Of a stretch of 64,000 bases of DNA, positions 7,869 to 17,579 are shown one piece after another (positions within the stretch are counted from its first letter, which is position 1; each line of letters opens with the position of its first letter). The DNA is from Evansella sp. AB-P1. GTDB lineage: Bacteria > Bacillota > Bacilli > Bacillales > Salisediminibacteriaceae. The notes under the pieces were generated by a model. The model saw only the letters and a program-made list of their open reading frames with translations. It did not search any database and was not told where the DNA came from. The stretch covers positions 1 to 64,000 of the forward strand of contig NZ_JARUKY010000025.1 of NCBI RefSeq assembly GCF_029688925.1. Reading direction: 5' to 3'. A program made the translations under genes and the position numbers.

Positions 7869-8867
7869 TTAGTTCCCCAATAAATACTTAGCAAACTCAC
7901 TATCAGATGGGATAACAATGGTAGTATCATTAACAAGTGCTGTTCGATATGTTTGTAATGCACGGAAGAATTCATAGAATTCTGGATCTTGATTGTACAC
8001 TTCTGCATATATTCTAGTTGCCTCCGCATCTCCTTGTCCTCTAAGAATTTCTGCCGTTTCATATGCTTCTGCTTCGATAATTCGAGCTTCTCTGTCAGCA
8101 TTTGAACGAATCTTTTGTGCTTCTTCTTCCCCTTCAGATAAGTATCGATTGGCTATTCTCTCACGTTCTGTTCTCATTCTATTATAGATATTATCTAAAT
8201 TTTGTTCAGGAAGGTCTGTTTGTCGAATTCGAATATCAACTACCTCCATTCCATATTCCTCTAGCCCTGCATTTGTACGATTAACTACATTTTCTAGCAT
8301 GCTCTCTACGTGATCAATATCTGATATAAGCTGTGTCATATTTGTTCGTCCGATTTCACTGTTTAAATTGGAATAAATCATATCATCAAGACGAGTGTTA
8401 GCGTTAACTTCTGTCCGCATGGTAACTCTAAATAATGCTGGATTTGAAATAACCCATTGAGCATAATTATCTAGTTCAATTCGTTTCTTATCAAGAGTTG
8501 TTACTTGACGAGGGCGAGTATCATATGTCAATAATCGATCAGAGTATGTTTCTACTGTATCAATGAAAGGAATTTTGAATTGAAGTCCCTTTCCTTCAAC
8601 GATTTTCACATTACTTAACCGACTATGCTGTTCAATTTGTTCTACAATTTGAGGTGTTTTTTCAGAGATTACTATTTTTTGAACCTCTCCAAATCGAACA
8701 ACAACTGCTTGATCAGTTTCTGTCACCGTGAACGTACATAGAAACCAACCTACAATGGCTACAAAGAGTATTCCTAAAATTGCGCTTATTCTTTTTACAA
8801 TTGTAATTGTATTACTATTTATTTTTATTACCTTTTATTTATTGAAAGCTTCGTTAAAATCAGTCAT
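7869..8867 (-). pseudogene. hflC: hflC-like membrane protease regulator with an early in-frame stop
   Basis: HflC partners HflK in a membrane SPFH/band-7 complex that modulates FtsH. The long frame (from GTG 8726, 285 aa) carries the whole SPFH domain: QAVVVRFGEV, GLQFKIPFIDTVE, YDTRPRQ, IRQTDLPE, and the AEAYETAEILRGQGDAEATRIYAE helix. The natural start is ATG 8867, after GGAAAGGGTGG and 18 bases past hflK. It reads MTDFNEAFNK and then TAA (8835-8837), after which the same frame continues through KINSNTITIVKRISAILGIL, the membrane anchor. So the anchor is cut off by one nonsense codon. Starting at 8726 would give a soluble, anchorless protein. It is a pseudogene, a recoded gene, or a sequencing error. 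Confidence 0.7.
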
Positions 8868-8885
8868 ATTTATACCACCCTTTCC

Positions 8886-9845
8886 TTAGTCTTCGTCTGA
8901 TTCTGTTTCTATTATGTTTCTTGAATTTGAACTAGTGAGAGGTAAAAAATTCAATGTATTTCCTTCAGTAGTATCAACAATATATTTTTCCATATTAGGA
9001 AGAATTTCTTCCATCATTTCATAATACATGCGAGTACGTGTTACATTTTCTCCTAGTCGATATGACTCAAGTAATTCATTAAAGAGGGCAGTATCTCCAT
9101 TTGCTTCTGCAACACGTGCTTCTTTATAACCTTCTGCAATTGCAATTGTTTCAGCTGCATTTCCTCTGGCGTTAGGAATTACTTGATTTGCATAGCTTTC
9201 TGCTTGGTTAATTAAAGCATTCATCTCTTCCCTCGCACCTACTACTTTATGAAAAGCATCTTGTACTTCAACAGGTGGATTCACATCCTGAAGCTGTACT
9301 GTAGTTACTTGTACGCCAATTTTATACTTGTCTAATATTTCTTGAAAATGTTCGTGAATTTCTGCTTCTACTCCACCACGATTTTCCGTTACTACCCCAT
9401 CAAAGTCATTGCTTGCTACTACACGTCTTATAGCAGCTGCTCCCGCGTGGGCAATCGTTTCATATTGATCATCCACATTGAAGAAAAACTGTTCAACATT
9501 AAAGATGCGAAACTGAATGACTGTCTCTAGTGATACTAAATTTTCATCACCAGTAATCATCAGTGATTCTCTATTAACCTCTACATATTCAGATAGATTT
9601 TTTGAATCTCCCTCTGTTGTAGTACGAAAACCATATTCCATTCTTTTTACTTCTTGTGTGTTTTCTTTCCAAACTGTCTGAATAAAGGGCATGTGCCACT
9701 TCATCCCTGATTCAACAACGGTATCATGATGTTGGCCAAATTGAAGGACAACAGCTTCCTCTCCGTCGTCTACAATGTAAATACCTAACAGTCCAAATAC
9801 AATGATAAAAATTAATAGTAATAGTCCAGATATAACTTTATACAA
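8886..9845 (-). CDS. hflK: HflK, SPFH-domain FtsH modulator
   Basis: A 319-residue SPFH/band-7 protein. The N-terminal membrane helix (VISGLLLLIFIIVFGLLGIYIV) is followed by GEEAVVLQFGQHHDTVVESGMKWHMPF, typical of HflK, and then a long helical tail with ARGNAAETIAIAEGYKEARVAEANGD. I take TTG 9845 as start because GGGGAGG lies six bases before it; an upstream in-frame ATG at 9863 has no ribosome binding site. It is the first gene of an hflK-hflC operon. HflKC assembles at the membrane around FtsH. Confidence 0.85.
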   Translation of the reverse strand: MYKVISGLLLLIFIIVFGLLGIYIVDDGEEAVVLQFGQHHDTVVESGMKWHMPFIQTVWKENTQEVKRMEYGFRTTTEGDSKNLSEYVEVNRESLMITGDENLVSLETVIQFRIFNVEQFFFNVDDQYETIAHAGAAAIRRVVASNDFDGVVTENRGGVEAEIHEHFQEILDKYKIGVQVTTVQLQDVNPPVEVQDAFHKVVGAREEMNALINQAESYANQVIPNARGNAAETIAIAEGYKEARVAEANGDTALFNELLESYRLGENVTRTRMYYEMMEEILPNMEKYIVDTTEGNTLNFLPLTSSNSRNIIETESDED

Positions 9846-10177
9846 ATTAATCCTCCCCTTCATAAATTTAACATTTTAGTACATTCTTATTTCGTACAAA
9901 AAATACAATAGAAACTATTTTTTCTACAGCTTCTTTTTTACGTAATAACAATCAAAAAGGTTACATTTTTTTCGAGATTGGAGATAAAGTATATATAAAG
10001 GTTTCTTTGAAGATAATGGAAGAGATCAGTAGTAATGAAAGAAGAGATGTTGTTGAAAATATGGAACTATCAATATATTATTTAACAAAGGAAGAACTAG
10101 ATGAGGAGAAGGAGGGGGGAGACTGTTCTCCCACTCCAATTATAGGGAAAAATGAATGCAAAAGAACCGTCCTTAAT
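9846..10177. other. Divergent intergenic region with a truncated small frame
   Basis: This holds the hflK promoter side and, on the plus strand, a short frame from ATG 10016 (MEEISSNERRDVVENMELS...) that runs into the degenerate family A palindrome at 10117-10172 and then antisense into the DUF4317 gene. The first 35 codons look protein-like, but the ribosome binding site is poor. It may be a small gene cut by the repeat. Confidence 0.35.
10117..10172. repeat. Family A palindrome, degenerate copy
   Basis: GGGGAGACTGTTCT on the left and AGAACCGTCC on the right, with an unrelated centre. It abuts the stop of the DUF4317 gene. Confidence 0.5.
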
Positions 10178-11356
10178 TTACTCTTTATTGCCATCGAAAG
10201 CTTCCGGGATCATTGTAAAACCATCAATTACGGTGTCTTCTTCTACTTCTATCATCAGATAGCGTTTACCGGTAAAATTAATTTGTCTTACGAATCTTAA
10301 ATCTTGTGGACTAATGGAGATTTTAGCGACTTTCGTTTCAATTTTAATTGATTTAGATGTATATTTTGGTACGATGCTGCTAGCTTTTATCTCATATTTC
10401 TCATCATCGATCACTTTCTGGAATGCCGTTTCTACCTTTTCTGTATCAATACCTTCTATTCCACTAACTTTTAAAACTCGTTCTACGTCTCTGTAATCCA
10501 ATTTTGGTGTGTCATCTTCTTCATTTTCTTCTACTACACGGTTAATTTCTTCATAAACATTTGAAAGTGTGGTAGTACTTAGTTGATCTTCTGTGACATC
10601 TTTTACAATTTCTTCAAAAATGATTTTATCATCTTTTGCAGTCATGGTTTCTTCACTATTTAATACTTCGTCAATAAATTGATGGTCTGGCTCATGTGCT
10701 TTACCTGCAGAGTAAAGAATGTGGTTTACATCTGCTGAATTATCTGTAAAACATGGAAATAAAAACCCAGCAATCGGTGCACTAAGGTTAATGATAGGAT
10801 CTACAACAAAATTGTACTTGAATTCCTTTTCCACGTAGTCAAAAAGTAATTCTTTTTTAGGCTCTTGTGTTTTGTTAATACTACTTAAAATAAAGGAATG
10901 GGAATAAACAGCATCCCGTTCATTTTCTTCAGATTCTTCACTACGTCGTTTCATTGGTTTGAAATACTCTCCACGAATAAATGTTATAACAATATCCATT
11001 TCGTATTGTTGATTTTTTAGCATTTTTTCTACTATTCGAAGCATTTGTTCTTTCCAGTTATCTACATCACTGCTTAATAACCCTTGGTGCAAAATAAGCT
11101 GACTATTATTTTCAGATTCACGACGAAACTTTAGCTCGAATAGCTTTTCATCGAGTTGACCTGCAAGAACTTTTTTAAAGTTGTTCATAAATAACTCCTG
11201 TTGGTCCTGATCCAGCATATCGAAGGGTTGACTTTGATAATGGTATATGTCACTAGACTCTTTCATTATATATACATTAAATATGTCACTAATTTTTAGT
11301 AAATCATTACCAACTTTAAATTGTCTTCGAATGTGTGCAATGTCTTTTTTGTTCAT
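10178..11356 (-). CDS. DUF4317 domain-containing protein
   Basis: A 392-residue protein starting MNKKDIAHIRRQFKVGNDLL, followed by FNVYIMKESSDIYHYQSQPFDMLDQDQQELF. This is the signature opening of the DUF4317 family common in Firmicutes. It ends with the conserved ISPQDLRFVRQINFTGKRYLMIEVEEDTVIDGF stretch. No signal or membrane segment is visible. Function unknown. A TAGGAGTGG site precedes the ATG. It stands alone; a family A palindrome lies on each side (10117-10172 and 11476-11533). Confidence 0.85.
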   Translation of the reverse strand: MNKKDIAHIRRQFKVGNDLLKISDIFNVYIMKESSDIYHYQSQPFDMLDQDQQELFMNNFKKVLAGQLDEKLFELKFRRESENNSQLILHQGLLSSDVDNWKEQMLRIVEKMLKNQQYEMDIVITFIRGEYFKPMKRRSEESEENERDAVYSHSFILSSINKTQEPKKELLFDYVEKEFKYNFVVDPIINLSAPIAGFLFPCFTDNSADVNHILYSAGKAHEPDHQFIDEVLNSEETMTAKDDKIIFEEIVKDVTEDQLSTTTLSNVYEEINRVVEENEEDDTPKLDYRDVERVLKVSGIEGIDTEKVETAFQKVIDDEKYEIKASSIVPKYTSKSIKIETKVAKISISPQDLRFVRQINFTGKRYLMIEVEEDTVIDGFTMIPEAFDGNKE

Positions 11357-11475
11357 TTCTAATCTCCACTCCTAAATCTATTATTAAATGCATGATATGC
11401 TATAAGAAAGATACCAAAAAAAATGGAGAGCATCTATATTACTCTCCTGCAAATATTCTTTTATCTTAACATAAT

Positions 11476-11533
11476 GGGACAGTTCTTTTGAATCTTTCGT
11501 TTACAGAAGCGGATGATTCACGAGAACTGTCCC
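11476..11533. repeat. Family A palindrome, full copy
   Basis: GGGACAGTTCTTTTGAATC ... GATTCACGAGAACTGTCCC. Both outer arms carry the same compensated change (ACAGTT/AACTGT instead of ACGGTT/AACCGT), which suggests that pairing of the arms is kept. The centre is diverged. Confidence 0.85.
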
Positions 11534-11554
11534 AAAAAGAGGGAGGTGACAAAT

Positions 11555-11869
11555 ATGATAAGAAAAGCATCGATCATGAAAGTCTATACTGATAGTTTTG
11601 AAGAATATAAAAAGCGTCACGATGAGCTTTGGCCAGAAATGGAAAAAATGTTGAAGGACCATGGTGCCCACAATTACTCCATATTTTTGGATGAAGTTAC
11701 TGGGACACTATTTGCCTATGTAGTAATCGAAAGCGAAGAAAAGTGGGACCAAGTAGCTGAAAGCCCTATATGTCAAAAATGGTGGGCTTATATGAAAGAT
11801 ATTATGGAAACGAACGAAGATAATAGCCCTGTATCGAAAGAATTACAAGAAGTATTTTATTTAGAATAG
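11555..11869 (+). CDS. rhaM: L-rhamnose mutarotase
   Basis: A 104-residue protein, exactly the usual RhaM length. It interconverts the alpha and beta anomers of L-rhamnose before isomerisation. Catalytic-site residues known from E. coli are present: Tyr18 and His22 in [12 protein letters not shown], plus the paired Trp76-Trp77. The start is ATG 11555 after GGGAGGTG (11541-11548); an in-frame ATG at 11513 lies inside the palindrome and has no ribosome binding site. It is the first gene of the rhamnose island, with its own terminator. It probably acts as a dimer in the cytoplasm. Confidence 0.9.
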   Translation: MIRKASIMKVYTDSFEEYKKRHDELWPEMEKMLKDHGAHNYSIFLDEVTGTLFAYVVIESEEKWDQVAESPICQKWWAYMKDIMETNEDNSPVSKELQEVFYLE

Positions 11870-11879
11870 AAGATTTTTG

Positions 11880-11916
11880 AAAGAGACAAACCGGAATTGG
11901 GTTTTGTCTCTTTTAT
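11880..11916 (+). terminator. Terminator after rhaM
   Basis: Stem AAGAGACAAA / TTTGTCTCTT followed by TTATTTAT. It lies eleven bases after the rhaM stop and separates rhaM from the AraC regulator. Confidence 0.85.
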
Positions 11917-12198
11917 TTATGAATTTCCATAAAGTCTATACACTAAATTCTATGCCGTCTATCCTCGAAAATAAATATTGGCATAGTAGTGAAGGAGGAG
12001 ACACAGACACCACCGACGAGCATAGGCTTCACGAATTATCTTCGAGTTGTCTTGAGGCATATAACAAAAGCAACAATTGCATGTGGGTCCATTAATTATT
12101 ATCAATTATTACAAGAGTTAAAAAATAGATTATAATAAAGAAGTAAATATGATAATACATTCAAAGTATTCCTTTATTCAATAAGGTGGGTGATTGTA

Positions 12199-13164
12199 TT
12201 GAAAACTAACCTTCTACAAGAACTAATGGAAATAACGGAAGAAGAGCAGAGAATTCTACAGCAAAAACAAGAAGTGGAGAAGGGGTTATACACAAGTCAA
12301 CACAATTTTGTAATTGAAAGGGATAAATTTTTACGAAATGAAAAAAAGATCGTCGTAAGAAAGCATACAAGATTTGTAGATTTTCCAAAGCATAAACATG
12401 ATTATATTGAAATTAATTATGTTTTTCATGGTCAGTTAAAGCAACGAGTTGGAGATGAGAAAATCACATTAAAACAAGGTGAATTATTATTTTTAAACCA
12501 ACATATAGAACACGAAATAAATGCTTGTGCAAAAGAAGATATAATCCTAAATTTTATAGTTCATCCCGATTTTCTAAAATTCATCTTTTCTTTCCTCTCC
12601 TCAGAAAATATGGTTAGTGATTTTCTTTTAAATAGTTTGTACAACAATACGTATAATGGGGAATATTTATATTTTAAAGTATCAGAGATAACGGAAATCC
12701 AAAGTATTTTAGAGAATATAATTATTGAATTACATCAACAAACTCTTCTTTCTGATTCATCTGTAAAACTTTATATGGGTCTTCTCCTTGTGCAGCTTAT
12801 AAAAAATTCAGACAAATTGGAACAGAAAAAGAAAGTGCCTATTGAAAGGAATTTAGTTATACAAGGGTTAAAGTATATTGATGAGAATTATCCAAATGCC
12901 ACTTTAGGTGAGCTCGCAAATCGATTAAACCTGCCAATTTATACGGTGAGTAAAAGTATTAAAAAAGCAACTAACCAAACCTTTAAAAACCTTCTACAGG
13001 AAAAAAGATTATCTAAAGCAAAGGAATTATTAGAAACAACTGACATTGCAATTGGAGAAGTAGTGGACCAAGTTGGTTACGACAACATTAGTTACTTCTA
13101 TCGGATATTTAAAGAAAAATACGGGCAAACTCCTAAGAGATTCCGAAATAATTTCATAAACTAA
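12199..13164 (+). CDS. AraC-family regulator with cupin sensor domain (probably rhamnose)
   Basis: A protein of about 321 residues. The N-terminal half is a cupin-like sugar-sensing domain (FPKHKHDYIEINYVFHG, LKQGELLFLNQHIEHEI; about residues 55-110). The C-terminal 100 residues are a double helix-turn-helix of AraC type, with LGELANRLNLPIYTVSKSIKK and a second unit ending VVDQVGYDNISYFYRIFKEKYGQTPKRFR. It likely activates the adjacent rhaBA operon when rhamnose is present. The start is taken as TTG 12199, nine bases after AAGGTGG (12183-12189). A terminator follows. The inducer is inferred from location only. Confidence 0.8.
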   Translation: MKTNLLQELMEITEEEQRILQQKQEVEKGLYTSQHNFVIERDKFLRNEKKIVVRKHTRFVDFPKHKHDYIEINYVFHGQLKQRVGDEKITLKQGELLFLNQHIEHEINACAKEDIILNFIVHPDFLKFIFSFLSSENMVSDFLLNSLYNNTYNGEYLYFKVSEITEIQSILENIIIELHQQTLLSDSSVKLYMGLLLVQLIKNSDKLEQKKKVPIERNLVIQGLKYIDENYPNATLGELANRLNLPIYTVSKSIKKATNQTFKNLLQEKRLSKAKELLETTDIAIGEVVDQVGYDNISYFYRIFKEKYGQTPKRFRNNFIN

Positions 13165-13187
13165 CAAAATAATAATTTGAGATGTTT

Positions 13188-13231
13188 AATACTTCATTCA
13201 GGACTAAATCCATGAATGAAGTATTTTTTAT
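13188..13231 (+). terminator. Terminator after the AraC regulator
   Basis: A 13-bp stem AATACTTCATTCA / TGAATGAAGTATT followed by TTTTT. Confidence 0.9.
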
Positions 13232-13459
13232 TTAAGATCTATAAATCGACATTGTTGATTTTAATATAATGGTTAAATTTATTGAATTGAAAGGTGCTAT
13301 ACCCACCAATACGAAAAGCGCGTACCCTTCTGCAGAAAAATCGAAGCTTAACAAAGTCTAGTAAGTAGTGTTAGATTGCTAGTCTTTATTGCAAATAAGG
13401 ACAATAAATTGGTAAATGAAGATATATTTTTAATCTCCTTTCTAAATTATGATTAGTAT

Positions 13460-13474
13460 ATGAAAACGCTTTCT
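13460..13474. promoter_or_regulatory. cre (CcpA-binding) site at the 5' end of rhaB
   Basis: ATGAAAACGCTTTCT fits the catabolite-responsive-element consensus WTGNAANCGNWNNCW at every position. It lies 16 bases before the rhaB start, a position typical of CcpA roadblock repression. So glucose should repress rhaBA. The rest of 13232-13459 is AT-rich promoter DNA. Confidence 0.75.
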
Positions 13475-13489
13475 AGAAAGGGTGAGAAA

Positions 13490-14905
13490 ATGGGCAAGTC
13501 TAGTATAGCAGTTGATATAGGTGCATCAAGTGGAAGAATGATACATGGGTATGTAGAAGATAACAAATTGAAGCTAAAGGAAATCCACCGTTTTGAAAAC
13601 AAGATCGTCCACAATGGAAAAAATTTTTGCTGGGAAATTGATAAACTTTTTAATGAAATAAAGAACGGACTGAAGAAGTGCCTCGAAAATGGCATTCAAC
13701 CAGAGAGTATTGGTATTGATACATGGGCAGTTGACTTCGTATTACTAGATGAAGACGACAATTTATTAACGGATGCTATTGCCTATCGTGACCCGAGAAC
13801 AGACGGGATGATGGAAGAGGTTTTTCAGACGATCTCTAAGGAACATTTGTATAAAAATACTGGTATTCAATTTCAAAAGTTCAATACGATTTATCAGCTT
13901 TACTCTATAAAGAAAAACAATCCGGAAATTTTAGAAAAAGCAAAAACATTTTTAATGATTCCCGATTATCTCAATTTCTTACTTACCGGAGTGAAAGCGA
14001 ACGAGTATACGAATGCCACTACCACTCAGCTAGTGAATGCCTCCACGAAAAAGTGGGATGACCAATTATTAGATCAGCTGGGAATTAATAAAGACATGTT
14101 TCAAGACATAAAACTGCCAAAAACCGTTTTAGGAAACTTGAAACAAGAGATAATCAGTGAAATTGGTTTTGATATAGAAGTGATCCTTCCAGCTACCCAT
14201 GATACTGGGTCTGCGGTTATTTCAGTACCTGAAACGAAAGGGTCGATTTATTTAAGTTCTGGTACATGGTCCCTCATTGGTGTAGAGAATGCCTTCCCAA
14301 TCTGTACTAATAGGGCACTGGATTATAACTTTACGAATGAAGGTGGCATTGATTACCGTTATCGGTTTTTAAAAAATATCATGGGTCTTTGGATGATTCA
14401 GGAAGTAAAACGTAATTTAGAGGATCAATACTCCTTTGCAGAGCTAGTGACCCTTGCTCGTCAGTCTAAAGATTTTATCTCAACCGTAAACGTGGATGAT
14501 GAAAGGTTCCTCAAGCCAAACAATATGATTGAGGCGATTCAACACTATTGCAGTGAAACGTCGCAAGAAATTCCACAAACTCCTGGTGAATTGGCAAAGT
14601 GTATATTTGATAGCTTAGTGATTAGTTATGAAGCGGCTATAGGTCAGATTGAAGAAATATATGAGGCGACATTTGATCGAATAAATGTCATCGGTGGTGG
14701 TTGTCAAAATGAATTGTTAAACCAACTGATTGCTGAGAAAACGAAAAAGGATGTTTATGCAGGTCCAGTTGAGGCAACGGCAATTGGCAATATTGTAGCA
14801 CAGCTTATTGCCTTAGGAGAGTTTAAGAATATAAATGAGGCGCGTTCCTTCATCAAGGATTCCTTCGATGTAAAAAAATATACGAGTTTAATAGAGGAGA
14901 GATAA
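13490..14905 (+). CDS. rhaB: Rhamnulokinase
   Basis: A 471-residue FGGY-family sugar kinase that phosphorylates L-rhamnulose to L-rhamnulose-1-phosphate with ATP. Visible motifs are the N-terminal phosphate-binding [25 protein letters not shown] with the catalytic-type Asp region, [21 protein letters not shown], and the C-terminal [15 protein letters not shown] adenosine motif. The start is ATG 13490 behind GAAAGGGTGAG; an upstream in-frame ATG at 13460 lies inside the cre site. It is followed one base later by rhaA, so the two are translated from one message. Cytoplasmic. Confidence 0.95.
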   Translation: MGKSSIAVDIGASSGRMIHGYVEDNKLKLKEIHRFENKIVHNGKNFCWEIDKLFNEIKNGLKKCLENGIQPESIGIDTWAVDFVLLDEDDNLLTDAIAYRDPRTDGMMEEVFQTISKEHLYKNTGIQFQKFNTIYQLYSIKKNNPEILEKAKTFLMIPDYLNFLLTGVKANEYTNATTTQLVNASTKKWDDQLLDQLGINKDMFQDIKLPKTVLGNLKQEIISEIGFDIEVILPATHDTGSAVISVPETKGSIYLSSGTWSLIGVENAFPICTNRALDYNFTNEGGIDYRYRFLKNIMGLWMIQEVKRNLEDQYSFAELVTLARQSKDFISTVNVDDERFLKPNNMIEAIQHYCSETSQEIPQTPGELAKCIFDSLVISYEAAIGQIEEIYEATFDRINVIGGGCQNELLNQLIAEKTKKDVYAGPVEATAIGNIVAQLIALGEFKNINEARSFIKDSFDVKKYTSLIEER

Positions 14906-14906
14906 T

Positions 14907-16163
14907 ATGTCAGTAAAAGATATCTTTGAAGTAGCGAAGAAAGACTACGAGAAATGGGGAATTGATGTAGAAAAAGCGTTAGAAACACTAAAGCAAGTAC
15001 CTGTTTCGATTCACTGCTGGCAAGGGGATGATATCACTGGTTTTGAAGTGAATCAACGAGAATTATCTGGTGGAATTGATGTAACAGGTGACTATCCTGG
15101 AAAAGCTACGACACCTGAACAGCTACGTATGGACCTTGAAAAAGCCCTTTCTCTCATTCCTGGAAAGCATCGCGTGAACCTCCATGCAATTTATGCCGAA
15201 ACAAATGGCGTAGAGGTGGAAAGAGACGAATTACAGCCAAAGCATTTTGAAAATTGGGTTAATTGGGCGAAGGAACAAGGACTTGGTCTCGATTTTAACC
15301 CAACTCTTTTCTCCCATGAAAAAGCTGCAGATGGATTAACGTTAGCTCATCCTGATGAAGAAATTCGTAAATTCTGGATTGCTCACTGTAAGGTCAGTCG
15401 TAAAATTGGCGAATACTTCGGAAGAGAGCTTGGAACTCCTAGTTTAACTAATATATGGATTCCGGATGGGTATAAGGATATTCCAAGTGATCGCTTAACA
15501 CCAAGAAAACATCTGAAGGAAGCTCTAAATGAAATTTTTGCAGAGGAAATAGATGAAAAATATAACTTGGATGCGGTGGAAAGTAAAGTGTTTGGAATCG
15601 GATCCGAATCGTATGTAGTTGGATCCCACGAGTTTTACTTAAGCTATGCCTTACAAAATAATAAACTATGCTTACTTGATACAGGACATTATCACCCTAC
15701 GGAAACAGTTTCTAATAAAATCTCATCCATGCTGCTATTCAATGAAAAATTAGCGCTACACGTATCAAGACCTGTCCGTTGGGATAGTGACCATGTGGTT
15801 ATTTTAGATGATGAGTTAAAAGAAATCAGTCTAGAAATAGTGCGAAACGACGCATTAGATCGTGTCATTATAGGGTTAGATTTCTTTGATGCAAGTATCA
15901 ATCGTGTTGCTGCCTGGACGATTGGTACACGTAACATGATTAAATCGTTATTGTATGCACTACTAATGCCGAACGAAAAACTAAAAAAGTTACAAGAGGA
16001 AGGAAATTTTACGGAAAGACTAGCATTACTCGAAGAATTTAAAACTTATCCATTTGGTGCTATTTGGGACTACTATTGTGAACAAATGGGAGTACCAGTG
16101 AAAGAAAGCTGGCTAGAGGAAGTAAAACGGTATGAGGAAGAAGAATTGTTAAACAGAACTTAG
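14907..16163 (+). CDS. rhaA: L-rhamnose isomerase
   Basis: A 418-residue enzyme that converts L-rhamnose to L-rhamnulose, metal-dependent (Mn/Zn). Typical RhaA segments are [15 protein letters not shown] (about residues 32-46), [15 protein letters not shown], the metal-site stretch [34 protein letters not shown], and [14 protein letters not shown]. Length matches the family (about 418-420). It begins one base after rhaB, with GAGGAGA as ribosome binding site inside the end of rhaB. The two steps RhaA then RhaB supply the substrate for RhaD or RhaEW. Confidence 0.96.
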   Translation: MSVKDIFEVAKKDYEKWGIDVEKALETLKQVPVSIHCWQGDDITGFEVNQRELSGGIDVTGDYPGKATTPEQLRMDLEKALSLIPGKHRVNLHAIYAETNGVEVERDELQPKHFENWVNWAKEQGLGLDFNPTLFSHEKAADGLTLAHPDEEIRKFWIAHCKVSRKIGEYFGRELGTPSLTNIWIPDGYKDIPSDRLTPRKHLKEALNEIFAEEIDEKYNLDAVESKVFGIGSESYVVGSHEFYLSYALQNNKLCLLDTGHYHPTETVSNKISSMLLFNEKLALHVSRPVRWDSDHVVILDDELKEISLEIVRNDALDRVIIGLDFFDASINRVAAWTIGTRNMIKSLLYALLMPNEKLKKLQEEGNFTERLALLEEFKTYPFGAIWDYYCEQMGVPVKESWLEEVKRYEEEELLNRT

Positions 16164-16501
16164 AGAACAAGAATTAAAAATGATGACGGTGTATTGAACG
16201 AAAAAATTAGAACACTGTAGCAGTTTTGAAAACAACTAATCGGACATAGAGAACGGATCCAATGAAGGGTTCGTTCTTTCATTTGTGTTTGTAACTTAAA
16301 ATGTTTCGTTAAATTTGACTTTTACGTGACAAAACAGATTTAAAATAACATAATCAAAAACAAACAAACATTTTAATATTGACTTAATACTGTAAACCTC
16401 ATAATATAAAAGTAGGTTTAAAAGTGAAATACTGAACAAAATCTGCTTTTTTATGTAGGGAATGTAGGTAAATATAGATTGTTTTGAAGGAGTGAGTATC
16501 C
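16164..16501. other. Intergenic region between rhaBA and rhaD
   Basis: About 340 bases. A weak hairpin (AGAACGGATCC ... GGGTTCGTTCT, 16249-16279) may end rhaBA. The AT-rich rest, with AAACAAACAAACA near 16360, probably holds the rhaD promoter. No gene is seen. Confidence 0.5.
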
Positions 16502-17371
16502 GTGATTAATGATAAAAACTTGCAAAATGCATTGCTAGAGATAATTGATAAAAAGGTCATTGAATCACCTATTGTTAAAGGGATGATTGAGGCAACTGAT
16601 AACATGTGGCGAATGGGGTGGGATGAAAGAAATGGTGGGAATATCAGTTATCTTTTAATGGAAGATGAAATTATACCTTATATTGACACAACAAGAGTAC
16701 TTCGCACGTTGAAATTAAATTTCCCAGTACCAGAGCTAGCTGGTAAATACTTTCTTGTTACAGGATCAGGAAAGTATTTTAAAAACGTTAAAAATAATCC
16801 TTCAGATTGTCTTGGGATAATACAAGTTAGCGACTGCGGTTCTGATATTGATATTTTATGGGGGCTTGAGAACGACGGGCAACCTACCAGTGAACTTCCT
16901 TCTCACTTTATGAGCCATATTGCAAGGTTAGAAGTAGATCCTAACCACCGTGTTATTATGCATAATCATGCTACTAATCTATTAGCGATGACTTTTACAC
17001 ACGAGCTTGATGAAAATGAATTTACTCGTACATTATGGCAAATGTGTACAGAATGTGTTGTAGTGTTCCCTCATGGTGTAGGAATATTACCCTGGATGAT
17101 CCCTGGAACAGATGCTATTGGAAAAAAGACAGCAGAGAAAATGAAGGAATTCGAATTAGTTGTATGGCCACATCATGGAGTGTTTGGAGCTGGAGCAACA
17201 ATAGATGAAACATTTGGTTTAATTGAAACGGCAGAAAAGGCAGCGCAAATATATACAATCATTAACTCACACCAAGGTGGAGTAATGCAGGTTATTACGG
17301 ATGCAGAATTGCTTGAATTGGCAAAAGCATTCGGCGTCACTCCGAAATCAGGTGTACTGAAAGCAAATTAA
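16502..17371 (+). CDS. rhaD: Rhamnulose-1-phosphate aldolase (E. coli RhaD type)
   Basis: A 289-residue class II aldolase of the AraD/fuculose family. It cleaves L-rhamnulose-1-phosphate to dihydroxyacetone phosphate and L-lactaldehyde. Motifs: [10 protein letters not shown] (phosphate-binding), [12 protein letters not shown], the zinc ligands in [13 protein letters not shown], and [12 protein letters not shown] with the third histidine region. The GTG start is nine bases after AAGGAG (16487-16492). It has its own promoter region and a strong terminator, so it is transcribed separately from rhaBA and rhaEW. This function overlaps with the aldolase half of RhaEW next door. Confidence 0.93.
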   Translation: MINDKNLQNALLEIIDKKVIESPIVKGMIEATDNMWRMGWDERNGGNISYLLMEDEIIPYIDTTRVLRTLKLNFPVPELAGKYFLVTGSGKYFKNVKNNPSDCLGIIQVSDCGSDIDILWGLENDGQPTSELPSHFMSHIARLEVDPNHRVIMHNHATNLLAMTFTHELDENEFTRTLWQMCTECVVVFPHGVGILPWMIPGTDAIGKKTAEKMKEFELVVWPHHGVFGAGATIDETFGLIETAEKAAQIYTIINSHQGGVMQVITDAELLELAKAFGVTPKSGVLKAN

Positions 17372-17379
17372 TGATAATA

Positions 17380-17424
17380 AAGGGTATCATTTCGGGTTTT
17401 AATAACCTAAATGATACCCTTTTT
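17380..17424 (+). terminator. Terminator after rhaD
   Basis: A 13-bp stem AAGGGTATCATTT / AAATGATACCCTT followed by TTTT. Confidence 0.92.
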
Positions 17425-17507
17425 TATAAATGAAGAAGGAAAAGGTGTTATTAAGGTTTGAAAGTTGAATATATTTTTTTAAAACAAAATTAATATAAAG
17501 TAATTCA

Positions 17508-17527
17508 AACATAAAAAAAGTTATGTT
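17508..17527. promoter_or_regulatory. Candidate operator upstream of rhaEW
   Basis: Inverted repeat AACATAA-N6-TTATGTT, 53 bases before the rhaEW start. It may be a binding site for the DeoR-type regulator encoded just downstream of rhaEW. The pairing is inference. Confidence 0.35.
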
Positions 17528-17579
17528 AAACTGTAATTATAGGTAAATCAAAAATAATCAAATAAAAACGGAGGTTGTC

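Noticed and set aside
11877-12095. 72-codon plus-strand frame after rhaM
   Set aside because: It begins inside the rhaM terminator, has no ribosome binding site and has composition unlike the neighbouring proteins.
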